64,000 nucleotides of DNA, taken from assembly GCA_964491395.1 (NCBI GenBank), contig CAZBGI010000008.1, positions 19,240-83,239 on the forward strand. The letters run 5' to 3'. A program made the translations under genes and the position numbers. Every line of letters begins with the position of its first letter. Position 1 is the stretch's first letter. The notes beneath the pieces are model-generated. The model was not told the DNA's origin and ran no database searches. It was given only the letters and a program-made list of their open reading frames with translations. Positions 27,414-36,379 of the stretch are shown one piece after another. Source of the stretch: SKVR01 sp964491395 (GTDB lineage: Bacteria > Bacteroidota > Bacteroidia > Bacteroidales > UBA7960).

Positions 27414-29135
27414 TTATTTTTTCAGCAGTTTCTGTTGAATCACAGTATTCCGGGAATAAACCTTCACCAGGTATATTCCCGGTTTCAGTTGGGCAATGTT
27501 AATTCCGGTAGGGTTTCCTGTTATATCCTGCTTCAGGATTAACCGTCCATGCATATCAAATACCATCATCTTTTCAGCATCAGGCATGTTCATCACTGAG
27601 ATCTGGTCGAGAGCCGGGTTGGGATAAAGTATTTCAGGATTCTCCAATGGCCCGGAAGGGGTTGATAAAAATATCCCCATTTCCACATCCAGCCAGGTGG
27701 TTTCGTAATTGTTTACCGAAACATTATGGATGGTTTTATCAGGATAACCTTCTGCCTGAAATTCCAGGGTATAGGTTCCTGCAAGCAATGGCCTGCTGTA
27801 ACCACCATGCTCTGCAGAAGACCATACGTGGGAATTATCAACATCATGCCCGGCAATTTGTATTGTAGCACGTACAGGCTCACCGGTGTTGATATCCGTT
27901 ACTGTTCCTCTGATTCCATACAAACTTTGCTTCATGTAGTTAAGCATCGACCGATGGTTATACTCCCAGTGGTTTTCGAGCAAATCTGTGGGTAATAATT
28001 TTATATCGGAAAGCTCCAGCGTAAACTCTCTCGTGTTTGCATAATAATTCATATAATCCTGGCGGCTGCCATATACTACATACCAGTCACCGCCATGGGT
28101 TACCCCATTGTTAAATGAAGAACCCCATGGATCCATATAACCATCGGGACTATAGTATCTTGCCGTATCAGCATACTCATGCATTACCAGTTGCCACCAG
28201 TCATGATCAGCATGAGTCTTTTCGGCTGAAGTCCAGCTATCCCAGGGATAATTGACACATTCAATACCCCCATGCATATTTGCTGACATTACAAAGTCAT
28301 AATCCTGTGCCAGATCTATCATGGCCTCCGTTTCAGGCTGTATAAAATCTTGAGGATCCGATACCGGATTGGGATAGTTTCTGTTCATATCCACAAAATT
28401 GACATTCCCTCTTGTAGCTCCTGTAACAGTGGAGTTGTCTGTGGTATAAGTTCCGTCAGGATTTTCATTGGGACAAATCCAGATCTCAAGATTATCCAGC
28501 AAATGCGTTACTGTTTCATCCTCACCATAATTGTTCAGTAAATAGTGTATCAGTCGTAAGGATAGATTAAACCCGGTAACTTCATCTCCATGGATGGTAG
28601 AAGTGTACATAAACCGGGGTTTTTCATGGTCTTCACTGATATTGGATGTAATACGTCCAAAAATCAATTTGCGACCGGAGGCCAGCGTCAATATTTCCAC
28701 TCGCTGGTATAAGTCTGGAAACTGTTCCTCAAACTGGTTCATCATACTTTCATAAGCCGAATAGGTAGGATAAAAATCCCAGGAATTGATGTTATCTACA
28801 TCTACCGATGAAACCATATTAATCTGATTCTTATCAGTAGAGAGCGAAGGAGGTGTCAGTACCTCATAGGATACTTCCTGCTCTGCAAACCATTGAAATT
28901 CGGATAAATTGGCATAAGCATAAACAAAACCCGAAGCCGGATGATAATAATCGATTGAAATCGATCTGCTGAAGTCATTCAACAGTCCGGGGTCATCCAA
29001 CCCAAATCTGAAATATACTTCTCCCCTGTTTTCCAGTACCTCATAAGCCTCTTTGTGGTCATTTACACCTTCTCCTTTAACAACAGGGTTCAGCAAAAAC
29101 AAAAACAATAAGGGAATAAGTCTGACGATCAGCAT
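27414..29135 (-). CDS. Secreted M14 zinc carboxypeptidase with T9SS sorting domain
   Basis: 573 residues: signal peptide, propeptide-like region (about 25-115), M14 catalytic domain (about 120-405), a carboxypeptidase-regulatory-like beta-sandwich (about 408-488, YGIRGTVTDINTGEPV) and a type A T9SS sorting domain (about 500-573, LYPNPALDQISV ... PGIYLVKVYS). Zinc ligands HGDE (His182, Glu185) and MHGG (His288), substrate-carboxylate loop DMNRNYP, and general base in FTLELSD (Glu374). It removes C-terminal residues from peptides outside the cell. It lies 45 bp after dapA on the same strand, possibly read through from that unit. Confidence 0.92.
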   Translation of the reverse strand: MLIVRLIPLLFLFLLNPVVKGEGVNDHKEAYEVLENRGEVYFRFGLDDPGLLNDFSRSISIDYYHPASGFVYAYANLSEFQWFAEQEVSYEVLTPPSLSTDKNQINMVSSVDVDNINSWDFYPTYSAYESMMNQFEEQFPDLYQRVEILTLASGRKLIFGRITSNISEDHEKPRFMYTSTIHGDEVTGFNLSLRLIHYLLNNYGEDETVTHLLDNLEIWICPNENPDGTYTTDNSTVTGATRGNVNFVDMNRNYPNPVSDPQDFIQPETEAMIDLAQDYDFVMSANMHGGIECVNYPWDSWTSAEKTHADHDWWQLVMHEYADTARYYSPDGYMDPWGSSFNNGVTHGGDWYVVYGSRQDYMNYYANTREFTLELSDIKLLPTDLLENHWEYNHRSMLNYMKQSLYGIRGTVTDINTGEPVRATIQIAGHDVDNSHVWSSAEHGGYSRPLLAGTYTLEFQAEGYPDKTIHNVSVNNYETTWLDVEMGIFLSTPSGPLENPEILYPNPALDQISVMNMPDAEKMMVFDMHGRLILKQDITGNPTGINIAQLKPGIYLVKVYSRNTVIQQKLLKK

Positions 29136-29180
29136 TATATTAAGCTTTTTTTTATAAATTATGGCTCATGTTAAGAAATG

Positions 29181-30074
29181 TCACGGGTTTAATTTTTCGT
29201 GCAAGAGGTTCAATTGGTTGTAAACTGCTTTGTTCACCTTGGCCAAAGGCAACCTGACATAGTTTTTAGAGAGCCCCATAATCTCCAGCAGGGCTTTAAC
29301 GCCTGAAGGGCTTCCATCTGCATAAATAGTCTCAATGGTATTGAAAAGCTTAAAATGCAGTTCCCGGGCCTGGGCAAAATTGTTATCAAGACAATACCGC
29401 ACCATCTGGGAGAAATATTTCGGATAAGCATTGGCAATCACAGAAATCACACCATCTCCTCCAATAGCCATAAAGGGTAGTGTCAGTGCATCATCTCCGG
29501 AGATTACCAGGAAATTCTCAGGCTTGTCTTGTATGATGCGTGAACTTTGGGCCAAATCACCCGATGCTTCCTTTACAGCAATTACATTAGGCACCTCATG
29601 GGCAATTTTTAAAATCGTATCTGCATCCATATTAGAACCGGTACGGGAAGGCACATTATACATAATAACGGGTGCCGGGCTTTCAGCAGCAATGGTTTTG
29701 TAATGATTAAAAATGCCTTTGGGTTGGGGTTTATTATAATAGGGGCTAACGGACAGAATGGCCGATACACCTGTAAAATCGGTTTCTTTAAGCTGATGAG
29801 CAACCTGGCGTGTATTATTCCCACCAATTCCTATTACTACGGGAACTCTCTTATCAACTATTTCAATACCAAAATTCTGGACAGCTGTTTTTTCATCATT
29901 GTTCAGGGTAACCGATTCCCCGGTAGTTCCCATAAAAACGATATAGTCGACTCCTTCATTGATCTGGTATTCAATCAGATTCTCAAATGATTTAAAATCA
30001 ATACTTCCCTCCCGGTGAAAAGGGGTAATAATGGCTACTCCGGTACCCCGGAAACTATTTTTGCTTGTTGTCAT
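29181..30074 (-). CDS. dapA: 4-hydroxy-tetrahydrodipicolinate synthase
   Basis: 297 residues, normal DapA size. It condenses pyruvate with aspartate semialdehyde in the lysine/meso-diaminopimelate pathway (cytosol). Schiff-base Lys168 in VIAVKEASGD, the Tyr of the catalytic triad in MYNVPSRTG (Tyr139), TT pair in GTTGES (Thr50, Thr51), and GGDGVISVIANAYP near the C-terminal part. The start (MTTSKNSFRGTGVAIITPF) overlaps the end of the DUF6913 gene by 20 bp, indicating coupled translation. Confidence 0.96.
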   Translation of the reverse strand: MTTSKNSFRGTGVAIITPFHREGSIDFKSFENLIEYQINEGVDYIVFMGTTGESVTLNNDEKTAVQNFGIEIVDKRVPVVIGIGGNNTRQVAHQLKETDFTGVSAILSVSPYYNKPQPKGIFNHYKTIAAESPAPVIMYNVPSRTGSNMDADTILKIAHEVPNVIAVKEASGDLAQSSRIIQDKPENFLVISGDDALTLPFMAIGGDGVISVIANAYPKYFSQMVRYCLDNNFAQARELHFKLFNTIETIYADGSPSGVKALLEIMGLSKNYVRLPLAKVNKAVYNQLNLLHEKLNP

Positions 30075-30618
30075 TATTAGTAATCATTTTTAAATAGTGC
30101 ATAACTTGGCGGCTGGTCTCCTGCAATGAACTGCTGTCATCCACCTGAAGCATCAGGTCATATACTTCAACATATTTCTCCACATACCTGCCTACTTTCA
30201 TTTTGGCCTGAGAAATGGCGCTGAGATACTTCACGTGATGCAATCCCGAGGGTGTTAAATCTATGAGAATATCATAGGACGGAGATATGAAATCTTTTAC
30301 ATTCTGTGCTACCGGATGCTGATCCCAGGAAAAGGAGGCGGAATTGCAAAACTCAAAAGTAAGCTTGGGGAAACAATGATCGGGCATCTTCTTTTCTGTC
30401 ACATAGCCCAGTGTTTTCACCTTTTTCTGGTCCTGTTGCAATTCTTTGACCAATTGTGTCACGAGGCGGTAATCATTTTCTGAAGTGGCATCATATAGTA
30501 TCCCCACACTTTCTGCCTGCTGATAACCTACCATGCTGCGTTTTCTTACCACATTCTTGTGCGCTCTTTTGAGTAACCACAGCCTGAAATTGTCTTGGAT
30601 TTGTTTAAATGCTTTCAA
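30055..30618 (-). CDS. DUF6913 family protein
   Basis: 187 residues, no signal peptide. The core SVGILYDATSENDYRLVTQLVKEL ... YDILIDLTPSG ... KMKVGRYV resembles DUF6913, a Bacteroidota family often found beside dapA; its biochemical role is not known. The start codon appears to be TTG (30616-30618), since no in-frame ATG precedes the conserved start region. It overlaps dapA by 20 bp and follows the flavin reductase by 54 bp. Confidence 0.75.
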   Translation of the reverse strand: MKAFKQIQDNFRLWLLKRAHKNVVRKRSMVGYQQAESVGILYDATSENDYRLVTQLVKELQQDQKKVKTLGYVTEKKMPDHCFPKLTFEFCNSASFSWDQHPVAQNVKDFISPSYDILIDLTPSGLHHVKYLSAISQAKMKVGRYVEKYVEVYDLMLQVDDSSSLQETSRQVMHYLKMITNNDNKQK

Positions 30619-30672
30619 TGTTTTATCCTCAATGAATAAATATGTTTTTTATTTTTCTATCCTAGATTCTGT

Positions 30673-31194
30673 TTATGGGTTCTGACGCTTTATCATGCAG
30701 TTTTTCAATTCCCCTATATACATCCGGTGATAATCTTCAGAAGGGTACATCTTGTGCAGGGAAGGGTCAACAAACAGTTCAGGCTTTATATCATCGTGAT
30801 ATATTTTATGACATTCCAATACGATGCGGGCCTGCTCGAAGTAAACCGATCCATTTTCCGATTCAACAGCTTTTAAGTTTTGGGTTTCCATTTTGTTTAT
30901 TTCCCTGCCAGAACGCGTCCCCATTACATTCAGCATGTCCCGGTAGGATTCATCAAAAAAATTGAGAGTAAAGTGGTCATTTTTTTCCAGAAAATTGTAA
31001 GTATATCGTTGGGGCCGAACGAAAATTATTGCGATAGGCTTATTCCATAAAACTCCTGCAGTTCCCCAGCTTGCGGTCATCATATTATAGTGCTCAGGGC
31101 TTCCGCAGGTTATCAGCATCCAGTCCTTGCCAATCAGTTTAAAAATACTCTCGTTAAGTTTGTTCGCATCTGTTTTTTCAAAATCTGCACCCAT
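30673..31194 (-). CDS. Flavin reductase-like FMN-binding split-barrel protein
   Basis: 173 residues. The pattern WMLITCGSPEHYNMMTASWGTAGVLWNKPIAI, then RPQRYTYNFLEKN and FTLNFFDE, is that of the flavin reductase-like domain that binds FMN and, in many members, transfers electrons from NAD(P)H. Cytosolic; no signal peptide. First gene of a possible unit with DUF6913 and dapA. A specific partner oxygenase is not visible nearby. Confidence 0.85.
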   Translation of the reverse strand: MGADFEKTDANKLNESIFKLIGKDWMLITCGSPEHYNMMTASWGTAGVLWNKPIAIIFVRPQRYTYNFLEKNDHFTLNFFDESYRDMLNVMGTRSGREINKMETQNLKAVESENGSVYFEQARIVLECHKIYHDDIKPELFVDPSLHKMYPSEDYHRMYIGELKNCMIKRQNP

Positions 31195-31721
31195 TATTCA
31201 ACGGAATTTTAATAATCACCAGTTATCTTGTTCAAAGTGCGAATGTACCTAAATTTGATGGAATAAAAAATATCATGAACCTGCAAATTTCTCCCTTCAG
31301 CCTGTTTAATTACTTTTTTCACTACTGTAAGGGTAAATCATCGGGTATTTCCAAAAGTGCCTGTTATCTAGGTCATCCTTACGGCATTAAGACCAAAGGG
31401 TAAACGGTTGTTCTGTAAACATTTCACCCCTTAAAGGGGGTTAAAAATCAATTTCACCTTTGGAAATAATCCCTGAAGGATAATTCGTTTAACGTATTAA
31501 GGAATGTCACGACAAATGAGCTCCACAGGAAAGGAACATTGTAACCGGTCAACAAGGACTGTTATTTTTTACTCATCCATTATTTGATGTTTGATCTCTG
31601 AACTATTGAATATAAACAGGGTTCTACCAATTGATTATCTTTGCGCTTTTGGCTATGTAGCTCGGCGAAATACGGAATAGACTTCATGAAGTAGTACCTT
31701 ACATAAACGCTATAAAAACCT
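31195..31721. other. 527-bp intergenic region between divergent genes
   Basis: No convincing ORF or RNA gene. It contains the short palindrome-like tract CCCCTTAAAGGGGG (31437-31450) and a -7 box at 31636-31643. Otherwise AT-rich non-coding sequence. Confidence 0.5.
31636..31643 (+). promoter_or_regulatory. Bacteroidota -7 box TATCTTTG
   Basis: Fits TAnnTTTG, 78 bp upstream of the PhnP-like gene; no good -33 element at 19-21 nt. Confidence 0.4.
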
Positions 31722-32492
31722 ATGATTAAAGTAAATGTCCTCGGAACCGGGACCTCTCAGGGTGTACCTGTGGTAGCCTGTGGATGCGAAGTCTGCAAAA
31801 GTACAGATATAAAAGATAAAAGACTCAGAACCTCCATTATGGTGCAAACGTCTCACAATATTATAGTGGTAGATGCGGGGCCGGATTTTCGTCAGCAGAT
31901 GCTTCGTGCAAACATAGAACATCTCGATGCCATTCTTATCACGCACAATCATAAAGACCATATCGGCGGCATAGATGATGTAAGAGCTTTCAACTGGATT
32001 CAAAAAAAACCCATGGATATCTATGGCAATAAAAGCTCGCTGCAAGTCATCCAAAAAGACTTTTCTTATGCTTTCGGGGAAGACAAATATCCTGGTGTGC
32101 CGCAAATAAACCTGCATACCATTACCAACAAACCTTTCACTATTAATCATGATAAAATAATTCCCATTGCTGCCTTCCATGGTAAAATGCCGGTTTTAGG
32201 ATTCCGAATCGGCAATTTTGCATACCTCACTGATGCAAGCTTCATTGAACCTGAAGAGTTTGATAAGATGAGAGGTTGTAAAATTATCATTATTAATGCA
32301 TTAAGAAAAGAACAGCATCACTCACATTTTAATCTGCAGCAAGCCACCGAACTACTGCAAGAGTTGGGTCCGGAGAAAGGATACATCACCCATATAAGCC
32401 ACCAGATGGGATTTCATAAAGAAGTGAATGCCTTATTACCTCCCGGCATAGAATTAAGCTATGACGGTCTGGAAATCTTCCTCGAGGAGTAA
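31722..32492 (+). CDS. MBL-fold hydrolase, PhnP-like
   Basis: 256 residues of the metallo-beta-lactamase fold. Metal motif THNHKDH (His75, His77, Asp79, His80), GTGTSQGVPVVACGCEVC with the two Cys of the PhnP-type zinc site (Cys20, 22, 25), YLTDASFI and a late His in HISHQMGFH. PhnP hydrolyses phosphoribosyl cyclic phosphate; no phosphonate genes are nearby, so here it is better viewed as a general cyclic phosphodiesterase-like enzyme of unknown substrate. Cytosolic. Confidence 0.87.
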   Translation: MIKVNVLGTGTSQGVPVVACGCEVCKSTDIKDKRLRTSIMVQTSHNIIVVDAGPDFRQQMLRANIEHLDAILITHNHKDHIGGIDDVRAFNWIQKKPMDIYGNKSSLQVIQKDFSYAFGEDKYPGVPQINLHTITNKPFTINHDKIIPIAAFHGKMPVLGFRIGNFAYLTDASFIEPEEFDKMRGCKIIIINALRKEQHHSHFNLQQATELLQELGPEKGYITHISHQMGFHKEVNALLPPGIELSYDGLEIFLEE

Positions 32493-32549
32493 AAAGATCG
32501 CATTTATTTCCGGCCTGATTCGGCCCTGGCATCGATGCAAGAGTAGAAA

Positions 32550-34196
32550 TTACTCAATTTTTACTCTTTTGAGAAGCATATGATTAAGGGGGTTGGTTTC
32601 AAGATTCTTTACATAATGGGGCAGGAATCTGACTGACTGATCATAAAACAGGGGAACCACCGGGGCATGTTCAATGACAATGCTATCCAGCTTTTTATAA
32701 TATTCGTATCTTGCTGAATCAATTACCACAACCTTAGACTGCTGGTAAATCCTGTCAAATTCAGGATTTGAAAAGCGTGTATAATTGGGTCCTGCGGGAG
32801 CATGATTGGGAGAATAAAACAAGGCAAGATAATTTTCAGCATCGGGATAGTCAGCAATCCAGGAAGCTCTGAAAACAGGGGCTTCGGCTTTTGCCATTAA
32901 TTCGCGCAAAGTGGCAGGGGGCATCACGTTGATTTGCAAATCAATCCCAATGCGCGCCAATTCGTGCTGAATATACTGTGCGATATCCATGTAAAGTGAA
33001 GTGGTAGAGAGTTCGATAGGTGGCAGTCCCTGACCATTGGGGAAACCCGCTTCTTCCAGCAATGCTCCTGCTTTATCGGGCTGGTAGGTATAACCTCCTT
33101 CATTGGCATCAAACCCGGGCATCCCTACCGGCACGAAACCGGCATGCGCCGGAGTGCCCAGGTTGTTTCTCAGGTACTTGAGCATTTTTGCACGATCAAA
33201 GCCATAGTTGACAGCCTGTCTTACTTTCTTTTTCTGCAAGGCTGATAAACTGCGTGGTGCAGTATCATCAACCAGGATACCCAAATATTCCGTATTTAAG
33301 AAAGGGCGGGTAATTTTATAAAAGCGATCATGGTATTTTGCCTGTAATTCTCCTTCAGGAGTCAGCAATTCGTCTTTATAGCTTGCATCAATGCGTGTAA
33401 GGATATCAAGGTTTCCCTTAATGAACTCGAGAAAGGCCGTTTGCCGGTCCTGGATAAAACTGATTGCGACAGCATCAAGATGAGGAAGTCGATCAGATTT
33501 ATCGAACTCAAAATAGCGTTCATTTTTGGTAAAAACAAGTTTTACTCCCTCTTTCCAGTATTGAAAACGGAAAGGACCGGTTCCTACGGGAGCTTTGCGA
33601 AAATCAAGCCCCCGGCTTTCAACCACTTCATGAGGCACTACAGAACAATAGACCATACATAGTAATCCTGTCATGGGAGGAAAGGGTTCTTTCAACCTGA
33701 TTTGCAATATTGTATCTGCCAGTGCTTCTATATCCAAAGAGTTATCGGCCTTTCGTGCCACCGGGTTCATTACCCAGCTGCCGGGAGAGTTCAGGGCAGG
33801 ATCAATAAGCCGTTCGAAACTGTATACAAAATCATCTGCCACCACCCTTCTGCCCTTCTGATTGTCAAAGGCTTCATCATCATGAAAATAGATATCATCG
33901 CCAAGAAAAAAGGTATAAACTGTTCCATCCTCAGATATTTCCCAGCGATGGGCAATAGCAGGTTGTACATTTAACAAGGTGTCGAGTTGAACAAGTCCGT
34001 TAAAAATCTGAGAGGCAGCCCATATATTCGATTGATTACGAGCATACACCGGATCGAGTGAGGTAATATTTCCGTCTTCGTTGTATCGAAAAAGCGAAAG
34101 ATGCGAATGATCTTCAAAAGATTCCTTGCAGGAAGGAATAAAGGCAATAACCAGAAGAACAAATACAAAAAAAGATGGTTTAGGCATAACTGTCAA
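32550..34196 (-). CDS. ABC transporter substrate-binding lipoprotein, family 5 (peptide type)
   Basis: 548 residues with lipobox FIPSCKES; an ATG at 34187 would be equally good. SBP family 5 signs: LDPVYARNQSNIWAASQIFNGLVQLD near the start, HRWEISEDGTVYTFFLGDDIYFHDDE, GTGPFRFQYWKEG, and VRQAVNYGFDR in the second lobe. It binds oligopeptides or similar solutes in the periplasm. No permease or ATPase genes adjoin, so the transporter is encoded elsewhere or the protein acts otherwise. Confidence 0.9.
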   Translation of the reverse strand: MTVMPKPSFFVFVLLVIAFIPSCKESFEDHSHLSLFRYNEDGNITSLDPVYARNQSNIWAASQIFNGLVQLDTLLNVQPAIAHRWEISEDGTVYTFFLGDDIYFHDDEAFDNQKGRRVVADDFVYSFERLIDPALNSPGSWVMNPVARKADNSLDIEALADTILQIRLKEPFPPMTGLLCMVYCSVVPHEVVESRGLDFRKAPVGTGPFRFQYWKEGVKLVFTKNERYFEFDKSDRLPHLDAVAISFIQDRQTAFLEFIKGNLDILTRIDASYKDELLTPEGELQAKYHDRFYKITRPFLNTEYLGILVDDTAPRSLSALQKKKVRQAVNYGFDRAKMLKYLRNNLGTPAHAGFVPVGMPGFDANEGGYTYQPDKAGALLEEAGFPNGQGLPPIELSTTSLYMDIAQYIQHELARIGIDLQINVMPPATLRELMAKAEAPVFRASWIADYPDAENYLALFYSPNHAPAGPNYTRFSNPEFDRIYQQSKVVVIDSARYEYYKKLDSIVIEHAPVVPLFYDQSVRFLPHYVKNLETNPLNHMLLKRVKIE

Positions 34197-34297
34197 ACGG
34201 AAAATCTAAGCAAATATCAATAAAAGCCCGAAATTACAAAATTCCTGTTTCTGATTGGGTGAGACTTGAAAATAAATGCCTTGATTTCAAAAAAAAC

Positions 34298-34323
34298 AAC
34301 AGGAAAATGTCCATTCTCCTGTT
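34298..34323 (-). terminator. Intrinsic terminator after the SRPBCC gene
   Basis: Read on the minus strand, a 7-bp stem AACAGGA/TCCTGTT with a 12-nt loop is followed by an almost unbroken T run. It begins within 5 bases of the SRPBCC stop codon. Confidence 0.7.
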
Positions 34324-34327
34324 TTGG

Positions 34328-34765
34328 TTATTTACGGTAAAATTTGCGGTACAGAAATTTGCGGGGATAAAAGATACCCATTAGGGGTAGATAGAGGAAA
34401 TAATCCAGTAACCGGGAAGGGGTTTCGTATTCAATATCGTCAATGATAAAACTTGTATGATTATCGCGTGCTACTACCCTGTGGCTATGCTTCCAGTAGC
34501 TAATCCCAAAAGGCACCCTTAAACCCCGGTCAACAAAGCCATATTCGCGATGAGAAATCCACATCTCTTTGATGATAACTGTCCAGTGCCCCATGAAGGG
34601 AATATTGAATTTCAAATCGATGATATCGCCCGGATTTTGACCCTCATACCGTTTTATCGTTGCAATAGCAAAGGGTGGCATCAGGTAATCAAACAGTTTC
34701 TTGTTGAAATCCTGGTGTACCCTCTCAAAGGTAGCATTAACGGTGGTAATCAAGCGAATTCTCAT
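34328..34765 (-). CDS. SRPBCC-fold (START/Bet v1-like) protein
   Basis: 145 residues, no signal peptide. The order of the helix-grip fold is visible: LITTVNATFERVHQDF at the front, GDIIDLKFNIPFMGHWTVIIKEMW and FVDRGLRVPFGISYWKHSHRV strands, and a C-terminal helix (RLLDYFLYLPLMGIFYPRKFLYRKF) that is unusually hydrophobic and basic and might touch membranes. Members bind hydrophobic ligands; the ligand is unknown. Monocistronic with its own terminator. Confidence 0.75.
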   Translation of the reverse strand: MRIRLITTVNATFERVHQDFNKKLFDYLMPPFAIATIKRYEGQNPGDIIDLKFNIPFMGHWTVIIKEMWISHREYGFVDRGLRVPFGISYWKHSHRVVARDNHTSFIIDDIEYETPSRLLDYFLYLPLMGIFYPRKFLYRKFYRK

Positions 34766-34875
34766 AGACCCTCCGGGTTAAAATAAGATTGATTGTATAA
34801 CCCACGAAGCAGAGTCTTGTTTAACTCTTACGCAAAAATAGATAAACAATTTTATCGTACCTGTAAAATAGGTAA

Positions 34876-35985
34876 TCAGTCCCTGAACAGCAGAAGGGGA
34901 AGGTTGCCCGAATGGATTAACTTGCGGGTGAGGCCAGGATTGAAAATTCTCTGAAGCAAACCTCTCTTTTTATTACTAAGGGCAATAATATCGATTTCGT
35001 TGAGTTTGCAAAAAGCCTCCAGGTTGGCAACAGGATTGTCTCCTTTGATAAAACTGCATTCTACTTTGACATTTTTATTTACTTGCCGGAAATAATCTTT
35101 CAGGTTGTCCATTTTGGCAGCATCCCATTTGTCCTCGCGGTCTTTGGAAACATGTACGCAATGAATTTTTACATCAAATGCAGAGACAATGTAAATCAGT
35201 CTTCGGATAGCCACATAGTCTGACTCATCAAAATCTGTGGCATAAACAATGTTTTTTACATTGGAAAACGAGGCAATGTTGGTTCTTTCAGGTATGGCCA
35301 GCACAGGTATCTTGGTTTTGTCCAGCACACGGTAAACGACACTTCCGATAATATCGCTTTGCTTTTCACCCTTTCCTTTGGCGCCCATTACAATAATACC
35401 GGGTTTGTAAGTTTTGGCCATCGTGGCTATTTCATCCTCCACAATTCCTTCCCTGAGAGAATAACTGATCTTTATTTGCTCAAGTCCTTCATCAGCGGCG
35501 ATTTGCCGTATCTCATTTACAAAATCAATGAGCTTTTTCCTGGCCTGATCCTCCATTTCTCTCAGATTAATATCCATATCAACCTGGATGGAATAGGCAT
35601 CTGTTATAGGAACAAGATCAACAATCGGTGCGTAGAATACATGCAGTATTTTTATATCAGCGTTATATTTTTCGGCCAGTTTGATAGCATATTTGCATGC
35701 TGTTTTAGAAAACTCCGAAAAATCAACCGGGATAAGAATACGCCTAATCTCTTTCATATCTTTGGCTTCTTTCTCTTCCTGCTGGCTTTTCATTTCCATA
35801 ATTATCCGAAGTGCGCTTTCCACATCAGATTCCCTGATTTGAATCTGCACTCCTTCAGATACAGCCCCCTGCACCAGATTTACGTTTTTCAGAAAACACT
35901 CTATACCTGCACTTTCCAATCTGGCTTTCAGAATTTCTGCAGCAGTATAATGGTCTGTAGCCAAAGTTACCAAACGATCTTTCAT
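34876..35985 (-). CDS. DUF2007-UspA-UspA fusion protein
   Basis: 369 residues. Residues 1-65 (LVTLATDHYTAAEILKARLE ... QIQIRESDVESAL) fit DUF2007, a small putative signal-transduction fold related to PII-like/ACT-like domains. Residues about 80-230 form one Usp with the ATP loop G-x2-G-x9-G(S) intact (GAKGKGEKQSDIIGS, 201-215). Residues about 235-369 form a second Usp without it (ALSNKKRGLLQRIF). So one active and one degenerate ATP site are likely. Cytosolic. No partner gene in the same direction; the region upstream is non-coding for 394 bp. Confidence 0.85.
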   Translation of the reverse strand: MKDRLVTLATDHYTAAEILKARLESAGIECFLKNVNLVQGAVSEGVQIQIRESDVESALRIIMEMKSQQEEKEAKDMKEIRRILIPVDFSEFSKTACKYAIKLAEKYNADIKILHVFYAPIVDLVPITDAYSIQVDMDINLREMEDQARKKLIDFVNEIRQIAADEGLEQIKISYSLREGIVEDEIATMAKTYKPGIIVMGAKGKGEKQSDIIGSVVYRVLDKTKIPVLAIPERTNIASFSNVKNIVYATDFDESDYVAIRRLIYIVSAFDVKIHCVHVSKDREDKWDAAKMDNLKDYFRQVNKNVKVECSFIKGDNPVANLEAFCKLNEIDIIALSNKKRGLLQRIFNPGLTRKLIHSGNLPLLLFRD

Positions 35986-36379
35986 AGCATTGATATATTT
36001 ATAAATTTATACTATCAACTACAACTTTAGATGCTCTAAATATACGAAAAATACAACCTATTCACAAACATCTCGGAGTTCATTTCTACAGAAATAATTA
36101 TTGCTCTGTCAGATAATTGTTACGGTTTGGTTGATCATATTTATATTCGATGAAAAACATGAAACATTATTCATTGCTACTTTCTGGATATCTGATTGTT
36201 GAATACAAACCAGGTCATCAGCTTCATTACATGGTTTCCCAATATTATCATAATCGTCAAAATCATATCTTTCACTTTTTTTGGCAGTTCAAAAGCAACG
36301 CAACCCCTGTTTCTCCGTGGTATTTCTATATTTTTGCCATTGAAGTTTACAAGTATTTACTCTTATAGTACTATTACAT
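35986..36379. other. 394-bp intergenic region between divergent genes
   Basis: AT-rich, no convincing gene; a 72-codon frame at 36150-36368 lacks any family-like feature. No clear promoter box or hairpin was recognised. Confidence 0.5.

Noticed and set aside
31437..31450. CCCCTTAAAGGGGG as a terminator
   Set aside because: The loop is too small, there is no T run, and it lies between divergent gene starts.
36150..36368. 72-codon ORF in the intergenic region before the M14 gene
   Set aside because: His/Tyr-rich low-complexity product with no domain; overlapping frames of similar length occur at the same place by chance.
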